Shown one piece after another: positions 21,352 through 28,524 of a stretch of DNA of 34,395 nt. The stretch covers positions 1 to 34,395 of the IMG/VR virus record IMGVR_UViG_3300045977_000472. One strand, given 5' to 3'. A model generated the notes under the pieces. It worked only from the letters and a program-made list of their open reading frames with translations, searched no databases and was not told the origin of the DNA. Every line of letters starts with the position of its first letter. Within the stretch, counting starts at the first letter, position 1. A program made the translations under genes and the position numbers. Source of the DNA: a virus.

Positions 21352-21727
21352 GACCACGCCGGCACGCTACCCGCCGTCCCACGGCACGCGCTACCTGCTG
21401 CCCGCCGCGGTGCTGGGGCTGGGCGGGCTGTACGAGTACGTCCTGATCGATCTGGAGATGGCGCGGCGCTGGCTGCTCGCCGGGCCGTGCACGTCGTATG
21501 TCACGCACCCGCAGCTCAAGGGCGAACTCGATCGCGTCGTGGGGATGTTTACGCCGCCAGGGCAGGGAGGGGCCCTGCCGACGCTGGGCTATCACGATGA
21601 TGCGCTGCTGTGGCAGGTCGAGGGCTTTGAACTCCTCGCCTGGCAGGCGCGCGGCAATAGCAAGCGTCTGCGGGCGCTGGTGGAGGCCGGCAGGTGGACA
21701 CTCGGGCTGCTGCGGCGGCTGGCTTAG
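21326..21727 (+). CDS. DUF1874 / STIV B116-like protein, possible AcrIII-1-type
   Basis: 133 residues; ATG 21326 is chosen since AGGAG overlaps the ATG six bases earlier. By eye it follows the DUF1874 plan: YLLPAAVLGLGGLYEYVLID, a helix MARRWLLAG, then S-Y-V-T-H (His61), a helix KGELDRVVGMF, a Pro turn, and GYHDDALLWQVEGFEL. The His after the Ser is where AcrIII-1 ring nucleases carry their catalytic His, which cleave the cyclic tetra-adenylate signal of type III CRISPR systems. The usual SxIGHxxTA is degenerate (SYVTHPQLK), so it may be an inactive or different member. The end GLLRRLA also matches phage members I know of. Confidence 0.5.
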   Translation: MTRSHPEIETTPARYPPSHGTRYLLPAAVLGLGGLYEYVLIDLEMARRWLLAGPCTSYVTHPQLKGELDRVVGMFTPPGQGGALPTLGYHDDALLWQVEGFELLAWQARGNSKRLRALVEAGRWTLGLLRRLA

Positions 21728-21803
21728 GGCGTTTTTGGGCCTTGAGAGGGCCAGCACGCCCTGTGGCGCAGGCGCCGCGTATCCAGAGAGGGGGGATCCA
21801 GTC

Positions 21804-22013
21804 ATGACCATCCTCGACGCAAAAAACGATAAAAGTGACGCACCCGTCCGCTATTGTCCTCCGGGGCGGCACCGCTGGGCGCCGCGGCTTGCGGCCGATC
21901 ACCCGAAGCAGTGTTGGGACTGTCCGGCGGTGGAGCGCCAGGCGCCGCAGCCCCGGCTGCTGCCGGAGCCGCGGCCGTGGGGGGAGACGACAACCGAGCG
22001 CAGAAGGAGGTGA
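21804..22013 (+). CDS. Small Cys-containing protein (69 residues)
   Basis: ATG 21804; upstream GAGGGGGGATCC is a plausible ribosome site. The motif YCPPGRHRWAPRLAADHPKQ, then CWDCP, places three Cys and two His like a small zinc ribbon. The tail is Pro/Arg-rich. Its TGA stop (22011-22013) is also the first unit of the pentamer repeat block that follows. No family recognised. Confidence 0.6.
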   Translation: MTILDAKNDKSDAPVRYCPPGRHRWAPRLAADHPKQCWDCPAVERQAPQPRLLPEPRPWGETTTERRRR

Positions 22014-22188
22014 CGCGACTCGACTCGACAGGACCGGACGAGACGCGACTCGACTCGACGTGACACGACATGAGACGCCGCCCGCCGCCGCGCAGAACAG
22101 GCAGGACGCGACATGACTGGACGCGACTGGACGCGACTAGACATGACGCGACGCGACCTGACTGGACGCGACACGACCTGACATGACC
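22011..22188. repeat. NGACN pentamer repeat block 1
   Basis: From the TGA of the previous gene, twelve consecutive in-phase pentamers with invariant central GAC run from 22011 to 22070 (TGACG, CGACT, CGACT, CGACA and so on). After a 33-base interruption, seventeen more run from 22104 to 22188. The block fills the whole space up to the ribosome site of the next gene. The variable bases are mostly C/T/G before GAC and T/G/A/C after it. On the other strand this is GTC every five bases. Confidence 0.97.
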
Positions 22189-22209
22189 CGAGACAAGAAA
22201 GGAGACCCT

Positions 22210-22740
22210 ATGGCCGACCCGATTCGCCGCATTTCGCCGAACCCGCCCGCCCGGCGCTGGGGCTGGAAGACGCGCCAGATCGTCGATTGTATCCGCGACC
22301 TGGTAGCCATTGGCGAGGTGTTTAGCTATGCCATGTGTCTGGACCTCTGCGGCATCGACCTGCAACGCGAAGAGCATCTGCGGGAGTCGGTGAAACTCCT
22401 CGCCCTGGACTACGATATCGTCCTGGAAGCCGTACCCGGGGTGGGCTATCAACGGCTCTCGGAGCCGGCCAAGGTGGACAAAGGCGACAGCGATTTCCAG
22501 CGCATCTATCGCAAAGCCCGCCGGATCCAGGCCGAGCAAGCCACGGTAGAGGTGCTCCAGCTCTCCGATCTGGACCGCCATCGCTATCTGTCCCAGCAAA
22601 CCCTTGCCGGGTGCCTGACCCTGTGGACCGATCCGCGCGTGCGCCGGGCCCTGCCGCAGGCGCCTGAGCCGCCGGCGCTGCCCGTGCCGTTCGATTTTGC
22701 GGCGCACAAGGATTTGTTCACGCGGAAGCAGACGTCGTGA
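22210..22740 (+). CDS. Winged-helix-like phage protein, unknown function
   Basis: 176 residues; ATG 22210 with AAAGGAG upstream. The order of elements, a first helix (RQIVDCIRDLVAIGEVFSYA), CLDLCGIDLQREEHLRESVK, then DYDIVLEAVPGVGYQRLSE, resembles a family of phage and proteobacterial proteins with a winged helix whose wing reads V-x-G-V-G-x-x-R-L. After it comes a long helical part. The DNA-binding idea is inferred. The gene is bracketed exactly by the two pentamer repeat blocks, which start at the stop codons on each side, so it could be the protein that recognises them. Confidence 0.65.
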   Translation: MADPIRRISPNPPARRWGWKTRQIVDCIRDLVAIGEVFSYAMCLDLCGIDLQREEHLRESVKLLALDYDIVLEAVPGVGYQRLSEPAKVDKGDSDFQRIYRKARRIQAEQATVEVLQLSDLDRHRYLSQQTLAGCLTLWTDPRVRRALPQAPEPPALPVPFDFAAHKDLFTRKQTS

Positions 22741-22822
22741 CGCGACATGACTTGACTCGACTCGACTCGACGCGACTGGACTCGACTCGACCTGACTCGA
22801 CACGACTTGACGCGACATGACA
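22738..22822. repeat. NGACN pentamer repeat block 2
   Basis: Seventeen uninterrupted in-phase pentamers begin with the TGA stop of the winged-helix gene (TGACG at 22738) and run to 22822, just before the next ribosome site. CGACT is the commonest unit. Structure and composition match block 1, 550 bases upstream. Confidence 0.97.
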
Positions 22823-22870
22823 CGCCGGGGCGCGCCGCCATACGCCCCGCGACGCCAGAAAGGAGGCCCC

Positions 22871-23155
22871 ATGCCTGAGCCCCTCACCGTGATCCGCACC
22901 CCCCACAGCCGCAACCCCTGGCGCCTCGCCGTGCACGGCCAGCCGCTCGACAGCGCGTACTGCTGGCCCACGCGGCGGCTGGCCGAGCAGGTACGGCAGC
23001 AGGTCATCGCGCTCGCTGACTGGACCCAGCCACCAGCGACCTGGGACGCCGCGACGCAGGCGCGGGTGCTGGCGGTGCTGGAGGCGTGCGACAGTGCGCT
23101 TGCCCTCCGGCGGCTACAAGTCCGAAAACTCCAAGGAGATCTCTATGGCCATTGA
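22871..23155 (+). CDS. Unknown small protein (94 residues)
   Basis: ATG 22871 behind GAAAGGAGGCCCC. The front is beta-like (LTVIRTPHSRNPWRLAVHGQ) with a Trp; a helix-rich rest follows (RRLAEQVRQQVIALADW, then ATQARVLAVLEACDSAL). Its end overlaps the next gene by 11 bases. No family recognised. Confidence 0.6.
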   Translation: MPEPLTVIRTPHSRNPWRLAVHGQPLDSAYCWPTRRLAEQVRQQVIALADWTQPPATWDAATQARVLAVLEACDSALALRRLQVRKLQGDLYGH

Positions 23156-23429
23156 CGCCACCACCGGATCGGCGTCCGGTGCAAGCCTGACGACCCAACA
23201 ACCCGGCCAGCCGCCGGTCGTCCGCCCGGTGCCGCCCTCGTGGGCCACGGTAGCGCCGCTCCTGGAGCGCTGGCAGATCGCCCTGGCGCCGCACCGGGAC
23301 GGCACGTGGGACGTGGTTGCGTTCCACACCGGCATCGGTCCCCCGCACGACGCCCGGCAGGTGCCGTTTGCGCGGCTGCCGCAGACCATTGCGGACCTCG
23401 CTGCGCAGTGCGAAGCCGCCCCTGGATGA
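23145..23429 (+). CDS. Unknown small protein (94 residues)
   Basis: ATG 23145 with AAGGAG six bases upstream. A Thr/Gln/Pro-rich disordered start leads to a compact domain (WATVAPLLERWQIALAPHRD, then GTWDVVAFHTGIGPPHDARQ and PFARLPQTIADLAAQC). The stop lies in the left part of a twin palindrome. It is the last gene of the early plus-strand run. No family recognised. Confidence 0.6.
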   Translation: MAIDATTGSASGASLTTQQPGQPPVVRPVPPSWATVAPLLERWQIALAPHRDGTWDVVAFHTGIGPPHDARQVPFARLPQTIADLAAQCEAAPG

Positions 23430-23460
23430 CACTCCAGGGCAGGCCCTGGCTCGACCAGGG
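23420..23460. repeat. Twin REP-like palindrome between converging genes
   Basis: CCCTGGA-6 bases-TCCAGGG (23420-23439), then CCCTGG-CTCGA-CCAGGG (23444-23460) and GGCAGGCC. The second shares core, loop and right flank with 8963-8981 in the portal gene. It lies between the last plus-strand gene and the end of the methylase, where it might also act as a two-way transcription barrier, though no T run follows. Confidence 0.75.
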
Positions 23461-23480
23461 GGCAGGCCATGCGGCATCGG

Positions 23481-24992
23481 TCAACCAAACAGCCCCAGTT
23501 GCCGTCCCTCCTGCAGTACACAGTGGGGGCTCGCCCACAGCCGCTCGCGGTGCTGCTGCGAGCTGCCGTCGATGTTGCCGTAGCCGCCGCGCAGGAAGCC
23601 CTCCGTGTACCATGTGTGCACCGTCCAGCCGTGCGCTTCCAGCGCCGCGTGTTCGGTGTCATACCCGGCCAGCACAATGCGGGTACGCTTCTCCTGGCCC
23701 GCCTCCACGCACCAGGCGCGCACGGCCGCCGTGACGTCCCCGTCCTGCTGGTACAGTATGTCGCTGCGTTCCTTGGGGCTGTACGGCGGGTCGAGGAACA
23801 CGCCGCAGACGCCCTCCCCCTGGCGCACATTGAGGGTGTACATGGCGCCCGTGGTACAGACGCGGCTCCAATCGCCGTTGACGATGCGCACATGCCGCAG
23901 GCGAGCCGAGAGCCAGCGAAACCAGCGCCGCAGCTCGGGCATGACGAGCGGGTGAAACTCCGGTTCACTGGATAGGGCTCCAGTGCAGGCCTCCCCAACC
24001 CCAGGCTCGCGCAGCCCGGCATGGTTGACGCCACTGGATGAAGCTCCAGTGCAGGCCTGGCCGTTGTCGCTCAGAGCCTGCCCTGGACTCGATCCAGGGT
24101 GCGGGCGGTTGCGCCACACGCCCGGCTCGCGCAGCTGCGGGCGGTGCACGCCCCGGCCGTTGTCGCTCAGGTGCGGGCGGTCGCGGCTCACGCCCGGCTC
24201 GCGAAGCCCGGCATGGTGCACGCCCCGGCCGCCGTCGCTCAGGTGCGGCAGGTCGCGGCTCACGCCCGGCTCGCGAAGCCCGGCATGGTGCACGCCCCGG
24301 CCGTTGGTGGTCAGGTGCGGCAGGTTGCGCGTGACGCCCGGCTCGCGCAGCTGCGGGCGGTGCACGCCCTGGCCGTTGTCGCTCAGGTGCGTCCTCTGGC
24401 GCGTGATGCCCGGCTCGCGCAGACCGGCATGGTTGACGCCAAGGCCGTTGTTGCTCAGAGCCTGCCCTGGACTCGATCCAGGGTGCGGGCGGTCGCGGAA
24501 CACGCCCAGCTCGCCCGTGCCGCGCTTGACCAGGCGCCCGCTCACCGGGTCCGCCGTCCAGGGCCCCACGCCATGAAACGCGCCAATCTGGCAGCACATG
24601 GCATAGAGCCACCAGCCCGCCATCTGCGGGTCGCACCACTCCGGCGAGCCCGCCAGCAGGTCGAGCATGCCGCTCCCGGCCCACTCCAGGAGCGCCGCCT
24701 GGCGGGCCTGTTTGCACACCTCCGAGACCGGCCAGGAACACGCCTCAGCCGTCGCCTCAGGCTGCCACTGCATGGCGCGCCAGGCATTAATCACCAGGCC
24801 ATCGGCATCGTTGATCGTCTCCGAGTAGTACGGGCGGTTGCACGGGTGCGGGCGCTCCAGCAGCACGGCCAGGGAGCCCGCAAACGGCTCGATGTAATGC
24901 ACGGGATCCCCCAGCAGACGCCAGACGAGTGGCGCCGCCTGGCGCTTGCCGCCGAAGTAGGGGAAGGGGGCTTTGGTGTATGAGGTCAGCAT
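23481..24992 (-). CDS. DNA adenine N6-methyltransferase (D12/Dam class) with repeat-expanded middle
   Basis: 503 residues; ATG 24992 has GGAG upstream, and the longer frame lacks family sequence. It has FPYFGGK (residues 10-16, SAM-binding motif), EPFAGS (35-40) and DPPY (401-404), the catalytic adenine-methylase motif, followed by SPKERSDILY. The layout matches the phage methylases that open with APFPYFGGK. Residues about 170-342 are an insertion of 24-residue repeats (LREPGVxRxxPHLSDNGRGV). Members of this family often have Gly-rich repeats there, but here the repeat is exact at 72 bp and holds in-frame REP-like palindromes (GSSPGQALS). The enzyme may protect the phage DNA from host nucleases. 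It faces the early operon. Confidence 0.92.
   Translation of the reverse strand: MLTSYTKAPFPYFGGKRQAAPLVWRLLGDPVHYIEPFAGSLAVLLERPHPCNRPYYSETINDADGLVINAWRAMQWQPEATAEACSWPVSEVCKQARQAALLEWAGSGMLDLLAGSPEWCDPQMAGWWLYAMCCQIGAFHGVGPWTADPVSGRLVKRGTGELGVFRDRPHPGSSPGQALSNNGLGVNHAGLREPGITRQRTHLSDNGQGVHRPQLREPGVTRNLPHLTTNGRGVHHAGLREPGVSRDLPHLSDGGRGVHHAGLREPGVSRDRPHLSDNGRGVHRPQLREPGVWRNRPHPGSSPGQALSDNGQACTGASSSGVNHAGLREPGVGEACTGALSSEPEFHPLVMPELRRWFRWLSARLRHVRIVNGDWSRVCTTGAMYTLNVRQGEGVCGVFLDPPYSPKERSDILYQQDGDVTAAVRAWCVEAGQEKRTRIVLAGYDTEHAALEAHGWTVHTWYTEGFLRGGYGNIDGSSQQHRERLWASPHCVLQEGRQLGLFG
23966..24099. repeat. REP-like palindromes inside the methylase gene (right group)
   Basis: CACTGGA-TAGGGC-TCCAGTG (23966-23985), CACTGGA-TGAAGC-TCCAGTG (24032-24051) and CCCTGGA-CTCGA-TCCAGGG (24081-24099), the first two followed by CAGGCCT. 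All are read through in frame. A further copy of the third lies at 24465-24483. Confidence 0.85.
24120..24483. repeat. 72-bp tandem repeat in the methylase gene
   Basis: The anchor GCCCGGCTCGCG recurs at 24120, 24192, 24264, 24336 and 24408, an exact 72-bp period, with partial units on either side. The units are 24 codons, so the frame is kept. Divergence among units is mainly in the variable third, alternating AGCTGCGGGCGG and AGCCCGGCATGG types. The left end carries the REP-like palindrome 24465-24483. Confidence 0.95.
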
Positions 24993-25114
24993 AGGCACTC
25001 CAGCGTAGGGTTCAGGACACGAGCAGCCCGCCCCGCGCCAGACGAAGACGTCAGCAGACCGCCTGGCGCTCGGACACCACCGGAACTCCGAGTCCCGAGG
25101 TGGGGGCGAGCCAT

Positions 25115-25336
25115 TCAGGTATGGCGACGGGCCTGGTGCCCGGAGCCCAACCCACGCCAGCCGTGCTGGTCCCAGACCACGCGCCCGCCCGGATCGTCCG
25201 CGCCGTGCATGGCGCAACCGCAGCAGTGCAGGCACCAGACGTGGTTCCGGCTGCGGGTCTCCCAGCACACGAAGTCCACTGGCTGGATGGTCTGGCAGCG
25301 GTCGCAGCCAAACTGCTCGGGCAACTCGGGCATCAT
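25115..25336 (-). CDS. Small Cys-rich protein (73 residues), likely zinc-binding
   Basis: ATG 25336 (or 25333) with AGGTG upstream. Seven Cys and three His fall as CDRC, VCW, WCLHCCGC and MHG, a plausible zinc ribbon (FGCDRCQTIQPVDFVCWETR then NHVWCLHCCGCAMHG). It precedes the methylase on the same strand by about 120 bases. No family is recognised and the frame is GC-rich, so this is a moderate call. Confidence 0.5.
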   Translation of the reverse strand: MMPELPEQFGCDRCQTIQPVDFVCWETRSRNHVWCLHCCGCAMHGADDPGGRVVWDQHGWRGLGSGHQARRHT

Positions 25337-25404
25337 GGCCCGCACCTGCAGCTGTGCAGAAGCACCATAACGTGTTCTTTCCTATGGGATACTGGTCATA
25401 TCTC

Positions 25405-25459
25405 TGCTATAATGAGCCCTCGATACGAGCCTTGGAAGTCCGCAAAACTTCCAAGGCTC
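25405..25459 (+). promoter_or_regulatory. Extended -10 promoter and 13-bp leader hairpin for the HNH gene
   Basis: TGCTATAAT (25405-25413) is a perfect extended -10; no clear -35 is visible. The RNA would begin near 25420 and fold at once into a perfect 13-bp stem, 25427-25439 with 25447-25459 (GAGCCTTGGAAGT), with a 7-base loop. No T run follows on either strand, so it is a leader structure rather than a terminator. Confidence 0.7.
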
Positions 25460-25493
25460 TCACCACCACCCCTGCAATGAGGATGCAGCGGCT

Positions 25494-26135
25494 ATGGCTT
25501 CTCGTGATAGTACGCTCTGTCTGTGCGGTTGTCAGGAACTTTGTGGGCCTGGAAGCCAATGGCGTCCTGGTCATAGCACACGTGCGCGGGCGCTCCGGCC
25601 TCTGGAAGAACGCTTTTGGGCGAAAGTGCAGAAAACTGCCACCTGCTGGCTGTGGACAGGTGCCAAAAAAGAATGGGGCTACGGGGTCATCAACTCCCAG
25701 AGGAATGGACCGCTTCTCCGTGCCCATCGCTATGCGTATGAACTCCATTATGGACCAATCCCCGATGGCCTTTGGTGCCTGCATCGCTGCGACGTGCCCC
25801 GTTGTGTCAGGCCAGACCATCTCTTTCTCGGCACCAGCAAAGACAACACCCAGGATATGATGCAGAAAGGCCGCCATCTCGCACAGAGCCATCCTGAGGA
25901 ATTTTTCTCCCGGTGTAGTACCGGACAACGGACCAGATGGCGCGATCACCCAGAATCGATCCGGCGTGGGGACCACCATCCCACCGCCAAAGTGACGGCT
26001 GAACAGGTACGGGTCATTCGACAACGCCATCAGTCTGGGGACATCTCCATAGCTGCTCTGGCTCGCGAGTTTGGGGTCAGCGAGAGTGCTATTCGATTCA
26101 TAATCCAGCGAAAAACCTGGCGGCATATTGTTTAG
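25494..26135 (+). CDS. HNH endonuclease with C-terminal HTH (homing-type)
   Basis: 213 residues. A Cys-rich head (LCLCGCQELCGPGSQW) leads to the HNH domain: CWLWTGAKKEWGYG, LLRAHRYAYELHYGPIPDGL, then LHRCDVPRCVRPDHLFLGTS, with His97, Asp100 and His109 in the active-site hairpin and DNTQDMMQKGRH after it. The C-terminus (HPTAKVTAEQVRVIRQRHQS, then IAALAREFGVSESAIRFI) is a DNA-binding HTH. This is the plan of free-standing HNH homing endonucleases of phages. It has its own promoter and lower GC than its neighbours, which suggests recent arrival. Its stop overlaps by four bases the end of the converging lipoprotein gene. Confidence 0.9.
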   Translation: MASRDSTLCLCGCQELCGPGSQWRPGHSTRARALRPLEERFWAKVQKTATCWLWTGAKKEWGYGVINSQRNGPLLRAHRYAYELHYGPIPDGLWCLHRCDVPRCVRPDHLFLGTSKDNTQDMMQKGRHLAQSHPEEFFSRCSTGQRTRWRDHPESIRRGDHHPTAKVTAEQVRVIRQRHQSGDISIAALAREFGVSESAIRFIIQRKTWRHIV

Positions 26136-27529
26136 GGGCTACAACGTCCTGAATCAGGAAAGGTCAGCGACCAGATCGTCAGCCGTCCCGTCTCGTTGCC
26201 ATGGGCGTACAGCCGCAACTGGTGCGTGTCCCGCAGCCACGCCCGGTCCCACGCCACGTCGTACGGCCCGTCCTCCAGCGCCAGCGGCCATAGCGTCCAG
26301 GTCTGCCCGCCATCGGTCGAGACATGGATCCGCAGCCCGGACGACACCGCGATCCAGCGCCCGCGCCAATCGCGAGAGACCAGCGAGGGCGAATAGTCCA
26401 GCACCCGCGGCGGCGCCGTCCAGCCCGTGGCGGGCTGGGTGATATACCCGCGCTTGATGCCTTTGCTGCTGTCGCTGGCATTGGGGAACACGACGAGCGT
26501 TGGCTGCTGCTGCGTGTCCACCGTCAGCGCCACATGCCCGTCATAGTAGCCCACCGCGCCGGCCTGCTCGAACCACGCGGGGCCACTCGCCACCTCGGAT
26601 TCCTGTACCCCCAGCGGCAGGGTCAGGGGTGACCCATCGCTGCGCTGCCAGCTCGTGCCGTGATCCGCACTGATCGCATAGGTGACCGCATTGGGATGCG
26701 CAAAGCAGGCCTGCCCGCCATCGTCCTTGGTGTACTGGTTGCACCAGACCCAGGCCGCATGCAACCGGTTCTGCGGATCGCCGGCCAGGCGCAGGCCGAT
26801 CGGCAGCTTGCCCGGCTCCGTGGCCCAGGGGCGGATCCCCGCCACCCGCGTCCAGGTCCCGGTGGCGACACTGTAGCGCGCCAGGCCCGCCGACCATTGC
26901 CGGTCGTGAAACGCCGCATCACAGATCAGGCACTCGCGGTAGGCGATAAATAGCGTGCCGTCCTGCGTCGTGGCAAAGTGCGGGTAGGTAATCTGGTTGC
27001 CGGGCAGCGCCGCAATGCCGGGCTCGTTGACGGTCCAGTTGGTGGCACACGTCCCCGTACAGCCGCCGTCGGCCGGACTCGAGGCGCCGGGACTGGTGCC
27101 CGCATCCTGGCCCTTGAAGACCATCGTCTGGACGCTATGGGGCTGTGTGCTCATGGCGTATTGCCAGGGCGTGTCGTGCATGTTGAAGGCCGCGTGCACG
27201 TAGCCCTGCGGGTCGAGCCCCAGGGAGCACTGATTGTGGAACTTATCGGCTCTGGTCGCGGCGGCAAGCACCGTCGGCGGGCTCCACTGTCCGGTGGTGG
27301 GCTCGTAGCGCGTGACCACGGTCTCAAGGCTGGGCGTGATGAAGCAGGCATAGGCGGCGCCCTCCGGGCCACTCACCAGCGGCGTGCCAAAGCGCGGCGC
27401 GTTGGTCGCGTGGACGGCGAAGCTCCCGAGTGGCGCGGCGCAAAACGGCGGCGCGGGGGCCTCACGTGGGGCACGGTGCACGCAGGAGGTTAGGAGGAGC
27501 GCGAGGAGCAGCAGCATTAGGCGTCGCAC
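26132..27529 (-). CDS. Secreted sialidase-like (BNR/Asp-box) lipoprotein
   Basis: 465 residues from GTG 27529, chosen because AAGGAG lies seven bases upstream and Arg-Arg gives a proper signal-peptide start; ATG 27517 is the alternative. MRRLMLLLLALLLTSC is a lipoprotein signal with the lipidated Cys at 16. The rest is a beta-propeller-like domain with Asp-boxes SADHGTSW (about 286-293) and STDGGQTW (about 403-410), as in sialidases and other BNR-repeat enzymes. Catalytic residues of true sialidases were not located. A lipoprotein in a phage late operon suggests a surface change of the lysogen or superinfection exclusion, not a virion part. It overlaps the previous gene. Confidence 0.78.
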   Translation of the reverse strand: MRRLMLLLLALLLTSCVHRAPREAPAPPFCAAPLGSFAVHATNAPRFGTPLVSGPEGAAYACFITPSLETVVTRYEPTTGQWSPPTVLAAATRADKFHNQCSLGLDPQGYVHAAFNMHDTPWQYAMSTQPHSVQTMVFKGQDAGTSPGASSPADGGCTGTCATNWTVNEPGIAALPGNQITYPHFATTQDGTLFIAYRECLICDAAFHDRQWSAGLARYSVATGTWTRVAGIRPWATEPGKLPIGLRLAGDPQNRLHAAWVWCNQYTKDDGGQACFAHPNAVTYAISADHGTSWQRSDGSPLTLPLGVQESEVASGPAWFEQAGAVGYYDGHVALTVDTQQQPTLVVFPNASDSSKGIKRGYITQPATGWTAPPRVLDYSPSLVSRDWRGRWIAVSSGLRIHVSTDGGQTWTLWPLALEDGPYDVAWDRAWLRDTHQLRLYAHGNETGRLTIWSLTFPDSGRCSP

Positions 27530-27732
27530 GGCGGGACTCCTTCGGCGGGGCGAAAGGGACAATCGAGCACGCAATACTCCGACCGGGCGTAGCGGCAGTC
27601 CGGGCCCACGAAGCCACACTGGTCGCGCAGGTAGGCCATGGCATCGTCCAGGGTCATGGTCAGGTCCAGTTGCCGCAGCCAGATCAGCTCCTCGTAGAGC
27701 CGGTGCATCAAGAAGCGGATGGTGGCGTCCAT
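27517..27732 (-). CDS. Small Cys-containing protein (71 residues)
   Basis: ATG 27732 directly follows the previous stop; its own stop overlaps the lipoprotein start. A helical first half (MDATIRFLMHRLYEELIWLR, then TLDDAMAYLRDQ) and a Cys-rich end (CGFVGPDCRYARSEYCVLDC, then PPC), with five to six Cys, could hold a metal or disulphides. No signal peptide. Overlap on both sides marks it as part of the operon. Confidence 0.6.
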   Translation of the reverse strand: MDATIRFLMHRLYEELIWLRQLDLTMTLDDAMAYLRDQCGFVGPDCRYARSEYCVLDCPFRPAEGVPPCDA

Positions 27733-27975
27733 TTAGCGCTCCTCCGCGCGGGCGCAGTCGCAGCGCAGGGCCAGGTCGAGTTGGGCTTTGTGGGCGGTCT
27801 GGAGTTCCTCCCACAGGGTCTGATTCACCGCATGCACCCGGCGCAGTTCCTGGAGCGCGAAGTGCCCAAACAGGCCCCCGATGACCAGCATCAAGAGCAA
27901 CGTCACACTCGTGGCCCGATCGGTGACCTCCAGGATCGTCTGCAGCCAGCCGCGCGCCCGCTCGGGCGTGGCCAT
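27733..27975 (-). CDS. Membrane-anchored coiled-coil protein (80 residues), possible spanin-like
   Basis: ATG 27975 with GGAGG upstream, overlapping nothing but adjacent to the previous stop. A short charged head, a membrane span near residues 20-42 (ATSVTLLLMLVIGGLFGHFA) and a charged helical tail (LQELRRVHAVNQTLWEELQT, then AHKAQLDLALRCDC). This is the outline of an inner-membrane spanin (Rz) or a holin accessory; no embedded Rz1-like lipoprotein is seen. Position after the signal-peptide membrane protein suits a lysis or envelope module. Confidence 0.6.
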   Translation of the reverse strand: MATPERARGWLQTILEVTDRATSVTLLLMLVIGGLFGHFALQELRRVHAVNQTLWEELQTAHKAQLDLALRCDCARAEER

Positions 27976-27977
27976 GG

Positions 27978-28514
27978 CTAGTCCTCCAGACTGCGCCCGT
28001 AGAGTTTCCGCGTCACCCCCCACAGCAGGCGCCGGCAGGGCCTGGCCTCCCACAACAGATAGCCGGCCAGCCAGTACAGCATACAGGAGAGCACCCAGCT
28101 CCCCACGTCCCAGCCGAGCTGCCACACACTCCCCGCCAGTCCCAGCAGCGGCAGCGCCACCGAGGCGAGCACCGCGCCGCTTCCCGCGCCCCGCGTCTCC
28201 TGGCGCGGCCCGCCCTGCTGCGTGGCGGCCTGGATGGCCTGGCGCCGCGCCGCATCGCCGGTGAGATACGCTTCCGCGACGCTCCCGGCCTGGCGGCGCA
28301 GCCCTTGATCGCCCAGCCCGCGCAGCAGATTGCCGGCTTCGCGCTGCACATACGCCTGCACGTCTTCGGGGCTGGCGGGCGCCTCCAGGGTCCCCACCAC
28401 CGCCGTGCGCAGCGCCTCATAGAGCCCGTCCGAGACCTCCACCTTGAGCGTCACCGCGCCGGCCGCACAAGGCAGGAGCAGCGCCAGTCCCAGGACGCCA
28501 GCGAGTCTCCGCAT
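27978..28514 (-). CDS. Exported protein with signal peptide and two membrane spans
   Basis: 178 residues; ATG 28514 has AGGAGG five bases upstream (GTG 28520 is rejected). The signal peptide is MRRLAGVLGLALLLPCAAGA. A soluble helical part (LYEALRTAVVGTLEAPASPE onward) follows, then two hydrophobic segments (AVLASVALPLLGLAGSVWQL and VGSWVLSCMLYWLAGYLLW) and a basic tail with RRLLWGVTRKLYGR. No known family. It is just below the secreted beta-helix gene, so both may act in the envelope. It could be the missing holin-type protein or an exclusion factor. Confidence 0.65.
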   Translation of the reverse strand: MRRLAGVLGLALLLPCAAGAVTLKVEVSDGLYEALRTAVVGTLEAPASPEDVQAYVQREAGNLLRGLGDQGLRRQAGSVAEAYLTGDAARRQAIQAATQQGGPRQETRGAGSGAVLASVALPLLGLAGSVWQLGWDVGSWVLSCMLYWLAGYLLWEARPCRRLLWGVTRKLYGRSLED

Positions 28515-28524
28515 AGCCACCTCC

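Noticed and set aside
22011-22822. Minus-strand frames reading VRSCRVQSGRV-like text through the pentamer blocks
   Set aside because: They are a by-product of the five-base period in any frame and have no start site or domain.
24120-24480. Direct repeats that could suggest a CRISPR array
   Set aside because: The 72-bp units are contiguous with no unique spacers, keep the reading frame and encode part of the methylase.
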